A DNA stretch of 6,514 nucleotides from Marivivens sp. (GTDB lineage: Bacteria > Pseudomonadota > Alphaproteobacteria > Rhodobacterales > Rhodobacteraceae), in NCBI GenBank assembly GCA_024642185.1, contig JAHEBR010000119.1, forward strand, positions 1 to 6,514, written 5' to 3'. Shown here piece after piece: positions 5,937 to 6,514 of this stretch. Below the pieces are notes generated by a model. The model saw only the letters and a program-made list of their open reading frames with translations, did no database searches and was not told the origin of the DNA. The position numbers and the translations under genes were made by a program. Every line of letters begins with the position of its first letter. The stretch's first letter is position 1.

Positions 5937-6514
5937 CTATTCGCCGTAGGGCACCCAGATGTTCTTCACCTCGGTGGAGGCGTCGAGAAAGGCTTTGGCA
6001 TCCTCGGCATACCAGTCGCGCGCGAGGCCGTTGTTGACCCAGGTGCGCTTGAGATTGCCAGCCGATTTCTTTTCGATCGCGCCGGAGAGGTCGGTCGAGG
6101 AAAAGGACCAGACCGCGTCGATATCGAGGTGGCTGGCAAGCGTTGAGGCAAGCTCGGCGTGGGAGCCGGTGAGGATGTTGATGACACCGCCGGGGACATC
6201 GGAGGTTTCTAGGATCTGGGTGAAGTCGGTCGCGGCGAGAGGGAATGCCTCGGAGGCCACGGCGACCGTGCGGTTGCCCATGGCGATGGCGGGGGCGACG
6301 GTGGAGATGAGGCCGAGGAGCGGGGCCTCGTCGGGGCAGAGGATGCCGATGGTGCCGACCGCCTCTTTCATCGCCAGCGCCACGCCGCGGATCGGCACGC
6401 TATGGGCTTGGCCGTCGAACTTGTCGGCCCAGGCGGCATAGGTGAAGAGGCGGCGGATCGAGGCGTCGACCTCTTTGGCGCCGCTCTTGCCGCCGACCAT
6501 CTCGTCGATCCGGT
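5937..6514 (-). CDS. C-terminal part of an aldehyde dehydrogenase-family protein with a degenerate ALDH domain (runs off right edge)
   Basis: The visible 191 residues begin in mid-protein (RIDEMVGGKSG) and end in NIWVPYGE. They follow the cofactor-binding half of an aldehyde dehydrogenase fold: GTIGILCPDEAPLLGL, APAIAMGNRTVAVASEA, SDVPGGVINILTGS and SAGNLKRTWVNNG are recognisable counterparts of the PWNFP, KPAE, VTG and ELGG regions. However, the catalytic Glu and the Asn of PWNFP are replaced, and the protein stops before any GQxC cysteine. From memory, many Rhodobacterales have a ~780-residue protein with a complete ALDH followed by such a second, incomplete ALDH, often beside another ALDH gene and sometimes deoC. 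This fragment matches the end of that protein. The in-frame ATG at 6500 is internal, not the start. The first domain, and so the substrate, lies outside the window. Confidence 0.82.
   Translation of the reverse strand, partial: RIDEMVGGKSGAKEVDASIRRLFTYAAWADKFDGQAHSVPIRGVALAMKEAVGTIGILCPDEAPLLGLISTVAPAIAMGNRTVAVASEAFPLAATDFTQILETSDVPGGVINILTGSHAELASTLASHLDIDAVWSFSSTDLSGAIEKKSAGNLKRTWVNNGLARDWYAEDAKAFLDASTEVKNIWVPYGE

Noticed and set aside
1..6514. A nylon-oligomer or GABA-type degradation cluster joining the S58 hydrolase, SDR and both dehydrogenases
   Set aside because: The genes lie in separate transcription units on alternating strands, no aminotransferase is present, and unrelated envelope genes lie between them; adjacency alone does not support a pathway.

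Overview
The window is a gene-dense, high-GC stretch of chromosome-type DNA that looks like a member of the Rhodobacterales (Rhodobacter/Paracoccus/Roseobacter group, Alphaproteobacteria). The protein types support this: a DUF1523 membrane protein with a small partner, a double-type aldehyde dehydrogenase ending in NIWVPYGE, and an arylformamidase-like hydrolase. So does a GGGGCGCTGCCCC...CCGGAGTATTT...GGCCAAAAGAAA spacer that I recognise from memory as common in that order. No rRNA, tRNA, CRISPR array, insertion sequence or phage gene was seen, and no intergenic stretch exceeds about 150 bases.

Layout. On the minus strand at the left edge is the N-terminal 295 residues of a succinate-semialdehyde dehydrogenase (gabD-like), cut by the window just before its catalytic cysteine. 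Divergent from it is an alpha/beta hydrolase of the kynurenine formamidase type (966-1742). A 61-base repeat fills the gap to a convergent two-gene minus-strand operon: an SDR oxidoreductase (2778-3518) and an S58/P1-family self-cleaving amidohydrolase/peptidase (1804-2781), overlapping by ATGA. Divergent from this operon is an L,D-transpeptidase lipoprotein (3662-4468). Its stop codon overlaps tail-to-tail with a cupin gene (4465-4809). Divergent from the cupin is a two-gene operon of a small two-helix membrane protein (4898-5173) and a DUF1523 membrane protein (5197-5874). A second copy of the 61-base repeat then fills the gap to the C-terminal end of a degenerate aldehyde dehydrogenase domain (5937-6514, minus strand), which runs off the right edge.

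Functionally the left half looks catabolic: amide or ester hydrolysis, SDR oxidation and semialdehyde oxidation. The middle and right concern the cell envelope: peptidoglycan cross-linking and two small inner-membrane proteins of unknown role. I see no dedicated defence or mobile system. The points most worth a second look are the repeat that exactly fills two convergent gaps with compensatory stem changes, the NylC-like Asn-Thr self-cleavage site with matching spacing, and the aldehyde dehydrogenase half that has lost every catalytic motif.
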